From: Zopfochytrium polystomum
Taxonomy: Eukaryota; Chytridiomycota; Chytridiomycetes; Chytridiales; Chytridiaceae
DNA: 64,000 nt
Direction of reading: 5' to 3'
Assembly (NCBI GenBank): GCA_025765615.1
Contig: JAIVFJ010000081.1
Span: 1-64,000 of the forward strand
A program made the translations under genes and the position numbers. The notes under the pieces are model-generated. The model was given only the letters and a program-made list of their open reading frames with translations, was not told the origin of the DNA and ran no database searches. This document shows, piece by piece, positions 1 to 12,206 of this stretch (position 1 is its first letter; each line of letters opens with the position of its first letter).

Positions 1-753
1 GGCGCGCACGACCCGCGGCAGCCGTTCCGCGTGGCGGTCGACCTGGACTACGACTCGCGGCGACGGGACCCTCGGCTCCGCGCCGCCGCCGCCGCCGCCA
101 CCGTCTCCGCGCAGCAGCCGGTCGGCTTCCGGTCGCTGGTGGGCACGCTCGCGACGCCGAAATCCGGCGGCGTGCGGCTCGCGGCGACCCCTTTCTGGGC
201 GCTCGCGCGGACGCTCAAGCGCGAGGCGGACGCCGCGCTCGGGTCGTTCACGCGCCACCGGCTGCTCGAGATGATCCTGCACCGCACGATGACGGCCGAT
301 ACCCCGGACGGGGCGGTCCCGGCCGCGCCGTCGTCGGTGGTGGGCGACGTGAACGTGTCGAACCTGGGCCGGTACCGGTTCGCCGAGTCGCACCAGTTGC
401 CAGCGCACCTCGCTGCCGCTGGCGTCGGTGACGGCGGCGGCGACGGCGACGGTGGTGCTGCCGAGCAGGTGGGAGGAGGCAACCAAAAAACGACTGTCAC
501 GATAGAGTCTTTGCACTTGTTGAACGGGCTGCCGTTTATTGGCTATGGCGGCATCCTCTTCGTGGCCGGCGCGGCAGGGAAGCTGCACTTTTCCCTCGTG
601 TATCGCTGGTCTGACGAGCACGCTGCAGCGTATATGGACAAGTTTACTCGACTGATGGACGCCGTGGGGACGGTGACGGCGTCCGAGACCGTCCACGGCT
701 TTGCAACGCGGGTTCTGGGACACGGCGCCAAAGTTGATGCCGGGGAAATTTAA
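1..753 (+). CDS. Acyltransferase/condensation-domain-like protein, 3' end only
   Basis: The frame is open from the first base of the window and ends at TAA 751-753, so this is the C-terminal ~250 residues of a longer gene. The visible motif VSNLGRY (near 355-375) and the later SLHLLNGLPFIGYGGILF stretch resemble the C-terminal lobe of the CoA-dependent acyltransferase/condensation superfamily (alcohol acetyltransferase-like proteins), where a 'VSNLG' turn precedes a beta-strand region. The HxxxD catalytic motif would lie upstream of the window and cannot be checked. A Gly/Asp-rich insert lies near 425-480. Codon use is very GC-rich. Family assignment is by motif resemblance only; a hypothetical protein is a fair alternative. 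Confidence 0.45.
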   Translation, partial: GAHDPRQPFRVAVDLDYDSRRRDPRLRAAAAAATVSAQQPVGFRSLVGTLATPKSGGVRLAATPFWALARTLKREADAALGSFTRHRLLEMILHRTMTADTPDGAVPAAPSSVVGDVNVSNLGRYRFAESHQLPAHLAAAGVGDGGGDGDGGAAEQVGGGNQKTTVTIESLHLLNGLPFIGYGGILFVAGAAGKLHFSLVYRWSDEHAAAYMDKFTRLMDAVGTVTASETVHGFATRVLGHGAKVDAGEI

Positions 754-1111
754 ATTAAAGAGTTGTGTGAGCGAGACTTGACGCTAATCTCTCTTTGCGA
801 CCAGACCGGCCAACCGTTCACTATTAATACATCAGGATGGAAGTTACGCCGCATGAATGATGTTCAATGAAATGATCCCTTTTATGTTTTTATTTTTTTT
901 TTCCCCGGTCCTCGAAAGGAAAAGCGTTTCAGACTGGTTTGTTCAGTGCCGCCGAGTCTTGCAGGTTGCAGAGCGGTCGCGTTGTTTTATTTTGTGTTCA
1001 TTGACAACATGCACAAACGGACGGACCCCAACACGGTTCTGGAGCTCTTTGCTATGCAACACACGTTTGTTTTTGACCTGCAGTGAGTCTTGTGACGCCG
1101 CCGTCGTTCGT
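754..1111. other. Convergent intergenic region
   Basis: This lies between the stop of the acyltransferase-like gene (+) and the stop of the dienelactone hydrolase (-). It is more AT-rich than the flanking exons and has a T-run near 889-901. It probably holds both 3' UTRs. No gene or RNA is seen. Confidence 0.6.
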
Positions 1112-2393
1112 TCACAGCTGTGCCTTCACGGTGGAGTGGGACGCTCCAAACGCAGACTTGAAAAATTCCAACATGGACGCGAGGGCGTCATTCCTGGCCA
1201 TCCTGACGACGGGGTCGTCCTCGTCGCCGCGGACCGCAAAGCCGTGGGTGGTGCCTTTAAAGCCCTTGAGCAGAACGGGGGGCCTCCCCGCGCGTTCCGG
1301 GTTTTCGGCAGCGCTCAACAGGCGCTCGACCTCTGGGGCTTGGTCGACGGCGATCATGCCGTTGCGCATGAATTCCTTCTCGGCGAGGCAGAGCAGGCCC
1401 GGACGCACGACGGCGGCCAGGTCCTTGTGGGTGACGTTGGACGGGTGGGCCGCGGCGAACGCGTCCACCCGGTCAGTGGCGCCCATCAGGATCGAGTAAC
1501 GGCCGCCAAAGCAGTAACCGATCGTCCCGACTTTTGTCGCGCCGAGCCGCCGCCGCACGTCCTCGAGCACGGCGATCACCGGCGGCAGCGTCAAGGCGTC
1601 AGTGTGGCGCGGAAACCACATGAGCATGGACGGCACCACCGTTGTGGCGATGCGAACGGCCTTGGTCACCGTGCCTAGGATCGTTGACGATGCGGACGAC
1701 GACGGTGCCTTGTCCATGAAATCTGCCAGCGGGTCGCCATTGAGTATGTCGGGCACCACGCAGTTGAAGCCACACGCGGCGACACTTGGGGGTTACAGGT
1801 TTGATTGGAGAGTGTCAGGCAATGAGGGCAGGGGCACAGGGGAAGGGAGCGGTATCGTAGAATGGGTGGTCGCGTGATTTCATGATGATGATGATAATGA
1901 TGATGAGTGAACGGACCTGTCGGCAATCAGGCGGACGTTGGGAAGCCCGTGCCCAAAAACATCCGTGAGAATCACAATGAAGTGGGTTGACGGCGTCTTT
2001 GGCCTCGCAACATACGCCTCTACGCCTCCTATCGTCTCGATCGAACCAGTGGGCGTCCCCTGCCACACCTGCGAGATTCGGGGGGGCCGGTGGGGGGTGG
2101 GCGAGGTTATGTGAGTGTTAAGTAATGTATCCATGAATTTTGTCGGTGTGAGAGAGAGGCGCCCGACGAGCGAGTGAGTGACAGAACAGAGAAACGAGAG
2201 CTCGTGGTGGTTGGATGTGGATATAGATCGAGGGGGTGGGGTGTGGGGTGTGGGAAGGAGGCGGGCGGGCGGGGGCGGGCGGGCGGGCGGGCTCGTTCGC
2301 GGGGGTCATGTGGCGGGGTCGTGACGGGGTCAAAGGAGGACCAACTCTGAAACTCACGAATCCCGATCGGCAGCACTCCGGAACGTCTGCCAT
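1112..2393 (-). CDS. Dienelactone hydrolase family protein, three exons
   Basis: Exons on the minus strand are 2393-2358, 2068-1917 and 1784-1112; introns are 289 and 132 nt with GTGAGT/CAG and GTCCGT/AAG ends. Phases join cleanly to 286 residues, close to the usual 240-280 for the alpha/beta-hydrolase DLH family. The start is supported by the conserved opening ECCRSG, present only in the 12-codon first exon. The nucleophile elbow is GYCFGG (Cys nucleophile), and the catalytic His lies in KGTTHGF near the C-terminus; an acidic residue before it would complete the Cys-Asp-His triad. Fungal homologues are cytosolic hydrolases, some acting on cyclic dienelactones from aromatic breakdown; the substrate here is unknown. 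A gene model without the small first exon would lose the N-terminal motif. Confidence 0.85.
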
Positions 2394-2895
2394 CCTGGAA
2401 AATATTTCCCTTTCTTTTTTTTTTTTTTTTTTTTTTTTTTTCTTTTCTGTTTCTTTTTTTTTTCTTTCTTTTTTCTTTGTTTGGCACGTGGGTGAGCGAG
2501 AAAGGGGTTGCGGGGCGCCCACAACGTTCCTTGCCCTGCTACATTTACTAATATTATCGCCCGTTCTGGCTCCGGGGAGGGGCGGGGGGGGCCCTTGCGT
2601 GTACGAAGTGGGTGTTTGCTTGTTAGCCATCTTTCTGCAAGGTTTCATGACATCCGCTGTGCAACCTCTAAGGCAACACGAGTCTGTATGCGAGCGCGCC
2701 GCTGGAGACGCAGAACTCGTAAATCCCAACCTGATGGAACAGGGACTCCAAAAGAACTCGAAATGGGTCATTACAAAAGGGGCCAACCGCTGTAAACATA
2801 TATTTACCAACCCGGCAAGCCTACTCCGGTCTTGCAGTAGCGTTGGGGGAGAACCCGCCGTCGCATAAAACCCCGCACTTTAGGACCTCCGGAGA
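2394..2895. other. Promoter-side gap with 26-nt T-run
   Basis: This separates the DLH start codon (2393, -) from the stop of the RGS gene (2896, -), so it contains the DLH promoter/5' UTR and the RGS 3' UTR. A long T-run (A-run on the transcribed strand) with T-rich flanks spans about 2414-2478. Nothing in it looks coding. Confidence 0.55.
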
Positions 2896-5800
2896 TCACA
2901 ACTCGTTGACGATCCACCGCCCCGGTAGAGCTGGCGCCGGCGACACGCCGTCTGGCGGTACCACCATCGAGCCAGCCGTGACACTCGACTTTCGCCGCGT
3001 AATGACCGGTCCTGCCTGCGTGGTCTGATACGCCGAGAATTGAGGTGGTGTTAATCTGTCGGTGTTCTCGGCGACGGAATGGACGGCGGGGGTGGCCGCA
3101 ACGGTAGGGGCAGGAGCGCCAGCGGCGGCGGAAACAAATTCAAACGATGAGGACGGAGAATTAAAAGTTGCGACCGACAGCGACAGTGGAGGATTCGATT
3201 GCGTTGACAAAGGAGGCGGTTGAGTGGATGCTTGTGCCCATCCGAGCTGGCCTCTTGCATTGCTTCCTCGCCCGCCAGAAAGGAAAAATGTCGAAGATGA
3301 CGGGAGTGAAGGAGATAATGACGGGGAAGTCGACGAGGATGACGACGACCACAGGGACGACGGTTTCGATGACGAGCTCGATGAAAGTGAAGGAAGAGGA
3401 GCAGATGCCATCATCGAATTGGGGAATGGCAGTGGGGGAAGCGGAGCTGCAGCTGGTGCGGGAACAGGCGCACCGCGGTGTTCAACTGAGAGGCCTGAAG
3501 CTGAAGAGAGCGCTAAGGACGGTCGACGTATCGCGTTCGCTTTCCCGGGAGTGGCTTCAAAAGAGTGGTCGCGGAGCGGAGCTGTATCACTAGCTTGTAG
3601 GTGCGGCGGCGGCAGCGGGGCATATACAACCCCTAGCTCGAATAAGGCCGACGGATTACTTATTGTGATCACCCCACCCTCAGGGCCAATGCTCATGGTT
3701 GTTGACATTCCGTCCGCTGATCGACTTGAAGGTGACTTTCCTAACCCGACTGTCGACAGAATGTCTGAGGTAAGGCTGGCTGGCGACGGTGGAAGAACAG
3801 GAAACTTCAACTCGGACACGGGCTCGACTGTGTCAACCGCTTTGGCGTGTTCAAACTCAAGCACGTCCGGGAAAATGGCGGAGGCGATATTGGTGTGAAG
3901 GGAGCGGTTGTAGTCAGGGAGAGCCACGGGAGTCGCTGGGCGAGGTGGACTTATTCTTGGAGGGGGTGATCGAGAACGATTTTTCTGCCTCAAGCGCTGA
4001 TGCGGCGATGCATGCAACTGCACCTGCTGATCGGGAACCAGTTCGGGTAGAACGGTGCCAGGGTCCATTGCTGAACTTGGTTTGGCTTGGGTCGTCGGTG
4101 TCGTAGTTTGCATTCCTCGTCCATCATTATTCTCCGTCGTATTCACTGTTTTTTTTCTCCACAAACTTCCTTTAAGGTTTGAAAGGACACTCGCGATGGG
4201 TGCTGCAGGAAGCAGATTGAGTTTCGATGGCTTAGTTCTTCGACCTTGTTGCTGCGCAGCTTGGAGTGATTGACTCTCCTCCACTTGCTGACGTTCCTCG
4301 TTCTCAGCCGCTATAGCCAAATAGAAAAAAAACCTCTTCACTAGTTAGGTTTGACATCATTGCCGATAGGTCTGCCTCCTCGCCTTCAAGCTGCAGCATA
4401 GATGAACTGGACGACGACCGTCCACGATCTGATGAGTCAGATGTCCTGCTTTCTAAGTCCCGCAGGGGTAGCGACGCCTCGAATCCCCCACCACTGCGTC
4501 GCCACATAACGAATCGTTGGAAAGTATCGCTATACATCATACGAAGTACTTCATCAGCGGCGGCATCAAACAAGGAGACTGTGGGTTCCGCTTCGGTGTC
4601 ACTCATCGGTTGGTCGGGTCGTTCTAATCCCGCCATTGCCCGCGTAATTCGTGTCCTGACGGCCGAAGGGATATTAACTTCATAAACTGAGCCTGGCTGT
4701 AAAAATGTTTCGTAAAAAGCGCGGTATCGAGGGACAAGCGAGGGTATAATCGGGCAACCAGGTGGTAGCGGCGGAAGGGAGGCTAACAGGGTAAGGAGTG
4801 GTGGCGGTTCCCCAATGGTGGTAGCAGGCGGTAACTGCCGCTTGGAGGGGAAATTGGGCGGCGGGACTTGTGGCGAGCAGGCGTTTAACGATGGGAAGCT
4901 CCTACGGATAAAACGTGCAAGCACGTGCGAGGAACCGCCAGCACGAGCTGCGGTGTAGGCAGCTGCCGCTTCATAAGATAGACCACCGATAGTGCTCGTC
5001 ACCAAGTCCTCCAGGGCTGCCAGCTCTCGATAGAAAAAAATGTTTTCGTTTCCATGTTCTATCTTGTCTCATGAAACCAGCACGGCGTTAAATTATTTTT
5101 CACAGGACTTGCAAGAACAGGTAACAAACCTCCACAAAGCGCACGAAATCCCCGTTAAGCGAGGCATCCACCATCACACGAGCGAAGCATTCTTTCGAGA
5201 ACGACAGTGCACCGCTGGAAGTGTTCAATATAGGGTAGTTGCTCGAAGAGGAGGTCTGCGGTAATTTGGAGGCAACTACGTCATCCATACTGGAACAGGT
5301 CGGCCTGTTGGCAACAGCGATTCCGCTCTTGGAGGATGCTGGTGATGTGGCATTTGACGACGGACGCTGAGAAGATGCACTCGAATGGATCGGAATGGGT
5401 GGGAGTGCGTCATCTTGCTCCGGCGATTGTGTTAGGGAGGTTACTGAGGAGTGCGATGGGGTTGAGTTAATGTCAGAGTTGGGAGATCGTTGTTGCTGTG
5501 AAGCCTGTGGGGCGGAAGCACGGGTTGGAGATGCCCGTTGTTTCCGGGCAGTGACATCGTCGGCGTCGCCCTCGTCTTTGCCATCCGGGATACGAACGGC
5601 ATCGGGACCATCTGGAAACGGGTCCACGTAGGTGTCACCAGATGGGTGCCGCTTTGTTGTTTCGACAATGGCAGACGGTTTTAGGGATGTTGGGATAGCA
5701 TGCTTCCAGCGACTTTGCTGAGAAAGGTGGAAGTTGCGTAGATGAGGTGGGGGGGCTTCGACGCGTGCACCGAAGCCTCCATCGTTCCGAACAGACCCTG

Positions 5801-6139
5801 TTTGACCGCGGTCTGCGGTTGCCACCGCAACGGCACTTTGAGCCATTACGCCCCAACCGACCCCAGAGGAGCAGTAGAACTCGTCCGCCATGCTGCCAGT
5901 GACCCGGAACGGATCTCGCTTTGTGGTACTTGAGCTGGAATCAGCACTACCCCGCTCCGCGATCGCGGTGTATCGATCTGCTCCGCTGGATGACCAGGGG
6001 GAGCGGCGGCTTGGCGGAAGTCTGCTTTGTCTTGGTTGATGCTTTCCGCTCTTTCCTCTTCAAGGTCTTGGGCCTTGGCAAGCGATTTCAGAAATAACAG
6101 ATCCTCGGGCGCATACACGTTGAACCGCAGTCCAGGCAT
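2896..6139 (-). CDS. RGS-domain protein with long disordered tails
   Basis: Clear exons are ~5891-5109, 5023-4342 and 4310-2896 (stop TCA 2896-2898). The RGS box is split by an 85-nt intron: the N-half (SFSKECFARVMVD then FVRFVEVCYLF) is at 5195-5109, and the C-half (YRAFYETFLQPGSVYEVNIP, later DEVLRMMYSDTFQRF) at 5020-4490. Loops inside the box are expanded. RGS proteins accelerate GTP hydrolysis by heterotrimeric G-alpha subunits at the plasma membrane. The C-terminal ~470 residues are Ser/Pro-rich with no domain seen. Intron 4341-4311 is only 31 nt (GTGAAG...TATAG), needed to keep frame. The N-terminus is uncertain: an ATG at 6137-6139 opens a frame beginning MPGLRFNVYAPEDLLFLKSL, but its junction to the 5.9-kb exon could not be fixed, as both frames stay open across 5850-6050. 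Confidence 0.65.
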
Positions 6140-6805
6140 GAGAATCGAGAATATCAAGCAAAACCGCTGAGTGGTCCTCCTTTTTTTTCCATTCTGTGGA
6201 ACTGTGGAACGAAAGGCTCGTGCTTTCCGCCCAATTGCTTCTCACCCTCGCCCCCTCCCTCGCCGCGACTGCATCCATTTAATTGCCTGCCACAGTACAG
6301 ATAATTCCTTTCGTCCATTTCGACACGCACGAGTAGAACCTCGCGCTGCAGTTCCGTGGGCAGCTCCTAGCAGCTCCGCACTGGTCGCCTCATGGCGGGG
6401 GCCGTGGCCTTTGGCGTACGGTGGGGTGGTAAAAGCTACAGATCGACTGTTTGTCTCTGTCCAGAGCGTGCACATGGCGACGAGTGTTTGTGTTTGCCGA
6501 AGGTCCCCCACAAAAAGATTTTCCATTTCTGCGATGTGGTTGGTGCTCTGGCTGGCCGCTAGAACCAATCTCCGCTTTTCCCAGCTGTCTGTCTGTCTGT
6601 CACTCTGTCTGCCCTTCTGTCTGTCCGTCTGTCTGTCTGTCCGTCTGTCTGTCTGTGTGTGTGCGTTGGCTCTCTCATCAATTCTTACTTTTTTCGACGC
6701 GCTGGTCCTTTTTCCGTGGTGCACATTTGGTGCCTCTCACGCCCTTCTCGATCCACACCACAACTCCCGCCTCTCCACCGTTGCCCCTCCCCGTCCCCCA
6801 TTTAC
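6140..6805. promoter_or_regulatory. Divergent intergenic region with CTGT microsatellite
   Basis: This lies between the likely RGS start (-) and the ArfGAP start (+), so it must carry promoters for both if the starts are right. An imperfect (CTGT)n tract runs from about 6585 to 6660, ending in TGTGTG. No defined operator is recognised. Confidence 0.45.
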
Positions 6806-9800
6806 ATGGCTGGAGTGCCCACGCCGCCTGAGGGATGCCTTCTTCCGCTCGTTGGCACCACCGACAACGACTGCAGTCATAATGCCGATGCCAAGGCCGA
6901 GGCCGCCGCCGACGCTGCCCAGGCTGCCCACGCTGCCGTCACCACCACCTCTGACGCTGCTCATGAGTCATCAGTTCGGACTGGCTCATTATTAACTTCA
7001 TCCTCCAGGACCGTGTTCCCTACATCGTCAGTTCCAGCCATCAAGGATTCTATTGCTCCAGCGCGCACTGTATCGCCGTCACCATTCGTCGACCCCTATT
7101 TGCCTTCCCCACCCATCACTTCGTCGCCGGTTGCTGTCGCAAATCAACACTGGTCTCCAGCTATTAATTCTAATCCCAGTATGGCTGCCGGCGGAAAGCC
7201 ACTCCCTCCAGTACCGTCTGTGGATCCTTTGCTTGTCTCTCCTGTTGCTCCACCTCGCAAGCAGTCGTTGCGCTCCAGTCTCCATAGGCCTCTCTCATCT
7301 CAGTCGCAACAAAACGCGACGCTGCTATCGGTTCTTGCTGCAGCCCGTAACACCGAGGTTGCCTCTGAAGTTGGCCCCGAGTACCGACCATCGTCACGAG
7401 ATCGGTCCCGCTCCTTAGGGAACATCCGATCTCATTCGACCGAGTCCGATCGCGCCCCCTCACCGCCAGATGGCACAGTTCTACCCCGCAGCTCATTTCA
7501 GTCAAAGCGATCCCAGTCTTTGCACGTCCTGAGCCCAGCCACCTTTCACAGCAATCCCATCTCAATCCTTCTGTTCTTGCGATCGCACCCGAACGATCCT
7601 CTTGTTCCATCAATTCACTCGGAAAATCTTGTCCTGAGGGCTCCTAAGCGGATGTCCCATCCTTTAGCAAATCCTCTGGATGGAGTGTTTCTGTCAGCGC
7701 CCATCGTCCTTGTTACGCTGAAAATCAGAAAACGGAAAATGTCTCAAAGTTCAGCAACTGGGAAGATTGGCTCTGCGATATCTGGTGAGTGGTCTTTGTT
7801 GGCGTTCTGTCAATCGACTTGCTGGATGGAAACTAAAACGTCACAGGCGTCCTCAAGCTGGGGTACTCCCTCGGAAAGGCATTGGAGAACTCTCCAACCA
7901 AAAACATTGGCAAACCGCGTTCGACTCCCGATCTATCTATCGCTTCGGGCACTTCACCCATACCAGTTGTCGCCTCGACTTCCCCGCCTCCAGCAAGGGC
8001 AGATGAAGCTGGAGGAAGCAAGTCAGATGACGGGGCTTCTCCCGTCAGTCTCGTGTTTGAAGAGCCAGCTCCGAGAACCTCAATTAGCAGTGCCGAATCA
8101 GAAATGTTTTGGTCAGGCGGCAGTAATCACAGCACGTCGGTTGGCACGGTTACACCAGCGCCACCCGTTCCAAGTGGAAGCAGTGCGTATGTGTCTACAT
8201 CTGCGACCTTTACGTCAAACCGGCGGATCGGAACCGGCTTTGATTTAAACGAAGACCAACTCTCCTCGCAATCGGCAAATAAGAAGGTCGTTTTCAAGTT
8301 AATCACTCCTTCGCGTGAGGTTGTTCTATTCGCAAAGACACCCGCCCAATTTCGTAGTTTCAAAGCTTTTATTGAACGGAATCGTGCTGCCGTACTTGCT
8401 GGAGGATCTATTGGCGAAGACGACAATGACCTCGACAGTATCGAAGATGACAGCAAATTTTCAGCCGATCCGGTGAAGGATGGCAGGAAGCTCCTGCGGG
8501 ATTTGAAAGACTGTGATGCGTCAAATCGCATTTGCGGTGCGTGCGGCCTGCAGGAGCCAGAATGGCTTGCATGGGAACGGTCACTAGACGTAGCGATCCT
8601 CGTTTGCGAGGGTGAGTTTCATTTGTTTCACTTTTGCGCCCGCAAGCGGTAGTCAACGTCCAAAGGTGGCACTCACTTTTTTCGTAAGACTGCAGCGGCA
8701 TTTATCGCAGCCAAGATAATTACGCCGTTCGCTCCTTTTTGTACGACGTGGCGCTCTTTCGCGATCCTACGGCCGTCATTTATCGCACATTGCAGACGAC
8801 TTCAAATGCACTTGCCACTTTACAGCTGAAGAATGCGAGCGAATCGGGGAGAATTCCTCCTCCTCCACTTCTGCACGAGTTTGCCATCCTTAGGACAGGT
8901 AGACGATCGAGATCCCTGACATCCATGTCCAGAACCAGAGAAATGCAATTGGAGGGAGCCATTGCAATCACACAACCTCTCACACCAACGGCGTCGTCAT
9001 TTGGTCCGGTGCCGACTTCAAGTTCTGGCTTCTCCTTTGGAAGTGTAAGACGACTTAAGGTTGGCTACATGTTTCATGCTTTGTACGACGTAGATCCAAG
9101 CCCCAAGCTAAATATGTATTTGCGCAGGACCACAGGCTCTTCCATGGAACTTCAGCATCGTCCACAAACCCTTCAGGGGTTGGAAGATTCGCTCGCGGCC
9201 TCGGTCGCTGGCGGGAAGGCTCCAATGGCTCAAGTAATTCATTACCGGTCCCTTCGCCGACGACGCATGGCCCAAACTCGGGAAACACCGGTCTCTCGTT
9301 CGCTGCATCAAGGGCAGCTTCAGCACCATTCGGAGCTCCGCCGTTCTCCCCTGCCTCCGGCAACCAATTTGTCACCCAATCACCCTTGTCTCCGGCTGCA
9401 GGCGATGTCTCGTACTCAACGCCGCAGTCTGCCCCCAACCAGCATGTTTCGCTGTCCTTCATGCCTTTATCACCTTCTGCTGCAGCTGCGGCTGCTGTTA
9501 TGCGGTCCGATCCGTCGTCACCTACTGCGGTAGGTCCAGAAAGTTTGCAACAAGATCCCAGTGGATTCCTTTCCAAGCACAGCTCGCACTATCCAACAGG
9601 AATCGCTGCTTGGTTCCCAAATCTGGCATCATCCTCTTCATCTCATTCGGGCACCATCTACTCGGGTGGACCGTCGTCAAACCCGCGCCGCTTACCATCC
9701 TCATCTTCAGGAAGCCTTGGATCAGTCGCCGGCGCGAAAGCCCGTGCTGCCGCTTTCTCCGGCCAGATACTTTCCTCAGCCTCAACAGGCCGTAAAAATT

Positions 9801-10159
9801 CGATGGATGAGGCCCGCCCAAGCCGCGTCGATCCGCACGCCCTAGATATTCACGATGAAGTTCTCAACCGCCCTTTCCAGCAGATCCCGCACAGCGCGCA
9901 CCATCAGCTTTCCGATGTCACTCGCAACCCGCCAGATTCGTCCCTGTCAGCTCCGAAGCTGTCTAAGCAGGCTGCATTAGCAACTGTGGAGGCGGGAACG
10001 AGAACGATGCGTCGATTTCTAGCCAAAATGAGTGAAAGTAGGTCTGGTAGTAGCAGTAGCAGCGGAGGCGGACCGAATTCTGGAAGCGGCGGCGGATCTG
10101 GACCTGCCGGAGCTAGCAGAGGTGGCGGCGGATCTGGCTTTGGGCGTATTTCGTCTTGA
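6806..10159 (+). CDS. PH-ArfGAP protein (ACAP/ASAP-like core)
   Basis: Four exons, 6806-7784, 7847-8611, 8689-9044 and 9128-10159, join in phase to 1043 residues; introns of 62, 77 and 83 nt have GTGAGT, GTGAGT and GTAAGA donors. Residues ~470-510 (KKVVFKLITPSREVVLFA then FRSFKAFIERN) match the last strands and helix of a PH domain. An ArfGAP zinc finger follows at ~555-590: CGACG, then VCEDCSGIYR, whose second CxxC is created by splicing 8611 to 8689. ArfGAPs stimulate GTP hydrolysis on Arf GTPases at Golgi or endosomal membranes. Spacing between the Cys pairs is 20 residues rather than the usual 16, and the usual IHR is IYR; the presumed arginine finger is kept. The long Ser/Pro N- and C-termini show no BAR domain. 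The start is the first in-frame ATG after the microsatellite. Confidence 0.75.
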
Positions 10160-10983
10160 GACACTTTCTCTTTGCTTGTCTGCCTCCAACCCACCCTCCC
10201 CTTCAACGTGTCACCCCGTTTCCTATTATTCAACGCACTTAATCGGATTCGCACTTTGTGGAACCTGTGGATAACCTGTTTACAATGCCCCTTTACAGCG
10301 CACCATGAACTGGGGAATGAAGTCTCTTAATTGTAAGTAGTGTTCCATAATCGTGGCCATTTCCATTTCGTTTCTTTCGCTCTCTCCCCGGTGCTGGGGT
10401 AACGGTCGTAAACTGCCGTCTTCTTGCTTGCTTTTCTCTTTTCGCTTCCCCTCCCATCTTCCCCCATCTCTTTCATCTCTGCTTTCTGAACCCATCTCGG
10501 CTCGCTCTGAGGGTTTGTTGTCACAAACATTGCAGCCAGGTCCACGCTCCACGGTGATCGATTTAGTTCTCTTTTGATTGATTGTTAATTGGTTTCCCTC
10601 GCGTTTGCTCTTTGTGTTACCGCCCGTCCTGATTCTTTGTCAGTTGCGACGTTTTGTGATATGAAAATGAGGACACTGGACAATCGAAAAGTGTAAACTT
10701 GGAGGAGAGGGCGAAGACACCTACTTTTTCTTACTCTACCTCACGGGAAAATTTGAAAAAAAAAGAAAGTGGATTGAGGAGAGAGGGTGTGGCAGGGAAC
10801 GAGGTTTGAGATCTCGTAAAAAGGCTGCACCCGTTCAAAGTCGTCAAAGCCTTAGTATGAGGGCTTCTCCTTCTTCCCCTGACGCCCCGCCCCCGCCCGC
10901 CCCCTCCCAAGTGCACCCCCGGATTTCGTCGTCTCGGTCCGAGCCCGTCTCCATCCCGCACAGACCCCCGTCCATCATCCGTT
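10160..10983. other. Convergent 3' region
   Basis: This lies between the ArfGAP stop and the GOS1 stop. It is pyrimidine-rich at 10380-10480 and has an A-run near 10757. It probably holds both 3' UTRs; no gene is seen. Confidence 0.55.
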
Positions 10984-12206
10984 TTACCGAAAATAAAAAA
11001 TGATCAGTACGCTTGCGCAGACGCCAATAACGATCGCCATAACAACCGCGTCCCGCCGCTTTTTCGAGTTGATTTTGGACATCAGTTGGTTGACGAGCGG
11101 GATACGGGAAAGCGTGTTTCCGACGCGAGAGCGGGTGCCGCTGAGCATTCGCCGCTGCGAGTCGAGCTGGTCGCGCGTCTCGTAAGCTTGTCTGGACGGA
11201 AATGGGGGAAAATAGCAATAATTAATAGTTAGAAACGGAAAAGGGGGGTAGCAGATTTTGACTCAACTCTAGCACTTGGTCTGCCATGCCGTGGGACGAA
11301 TCGATCTTGTTCCGCTCAGTCAGAAGGTAATCTTGCATGGACGTGTTTTTGAAAGGATTGTCGCTGGTCGAAGCACCGCTCAGAAGCTGCGCGTGGTCGT
11401 GGGCGGCGGCTATATTTGTCTTTTCAAAGAAGGGTTTAGACGCCAACTCTCCCAGTGGGTGGTATCACAACTACCTTGGTCCGCTTGAATTCTTTGGAGT
11501 AGTCGTACAGAATGTCTCGATGTCTCTGTAGCATGTGCATCATACTTGGGTTGGTCGCTGAGGGTTGGTGATCAAGAAATGAGGCCATCGAGTTCACGAC
11601 GTTCGACAGCTGATCGAAATAGGATGTGAGGTCGAAATATGCTCACTCGAGAAGAAGAACGGGTATCACACTAAAATATCCTCGAACCAGGCGCTTTACC
11701 TTTCGCATCAGATCTTCCAGATCGCGTTCGGTGATCTCCGCTGATCCGAGCGCATCGCCGATTGAGGACGCCGCCGAACCCGCGGACAACGATCCCACCC
11801 CGCCGCCACCACCCATGTTGATGACAACAGACGACGAAGACGACGAGGAACCACCCGAGCTGACCGCAGCCGAGATCGAAGCCCCGATCCGCGCGTACAT
11901 GGTCAACTTTGCCTCAACCTCGTTCTCCAGTTGCTTGGCGTGGCGGCGAAGGGCATCCCAGGAGAGACCCTCTCCAGCAGAGGAAAGTGCTGCAGATGCA
12001 GAGGAGGATAATGTGGAGGAGGCTAGGAGAGAGGCGGGTGCGGACGAATTAGATGAGGAGGAAGAGGAAGAGGAAGAGGAAGAGGAGGAGGCGGAGGCTG
12101 TCGAGGACGAGGCATAAAGGGTCGGGGCTGAAGGGGGAAAGATGTGGTGGTGCGGTTGCTGCTGGTCGTTTGTGGAAAGCTGAGAGTAGCGGTACGCCGA
12201 CGCCAT
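10984..12206 (-). CDS. GOS1: Golgi SNAP receptor GOS1 (GOS28/GOSR1 family)
   Basis: Exons 12206-11700, 11609-11475, 11419-11268 and 11191-10984 join in phase to 333 residues; introns are 90, 55 and 76 nt. Diagnostic parts in order: WDALRRHAKQLENEVEAKL near residue 90 (N-terminal helix of GOS28), HMLQRHRDILYDYSKEF, a Qb-SNARE helix around LLTERNKIDSSHGMADQVL, then SRIPLVNQLMSKINSKKRRD and a C-terminal membrane anchor ending FYFR-stop. The protein works as a Qb SNARE in ER-Golgi and intra-Golgi membrane fusion. Oddity: a serine-homopolymer segment at residues ~33-75 and a Ser/Gly insert near 115-150 lengthen it beyond the usual ~230-250 residues; these sit in loops of the N-terminal domain. Confidence 0.92.

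Noticed and set aside
48..500. Long open frames antisense to GC-rich genes (for example 48-500 -, 27229-27840 -, 27728-28540 -)
   Set aside because: They mirror real exons; in GC-rich coding DNA the opposite frames are often open. Composition (Arg/Ser/Pro-rich) and lack of motifs argue against them.
857..1678. A 273-codon plus-strand frame over the dienelactone hydrolase
   Set aside because: It lies antisense to the DLH exon with clear catalytic motifs and has no domain of its own.
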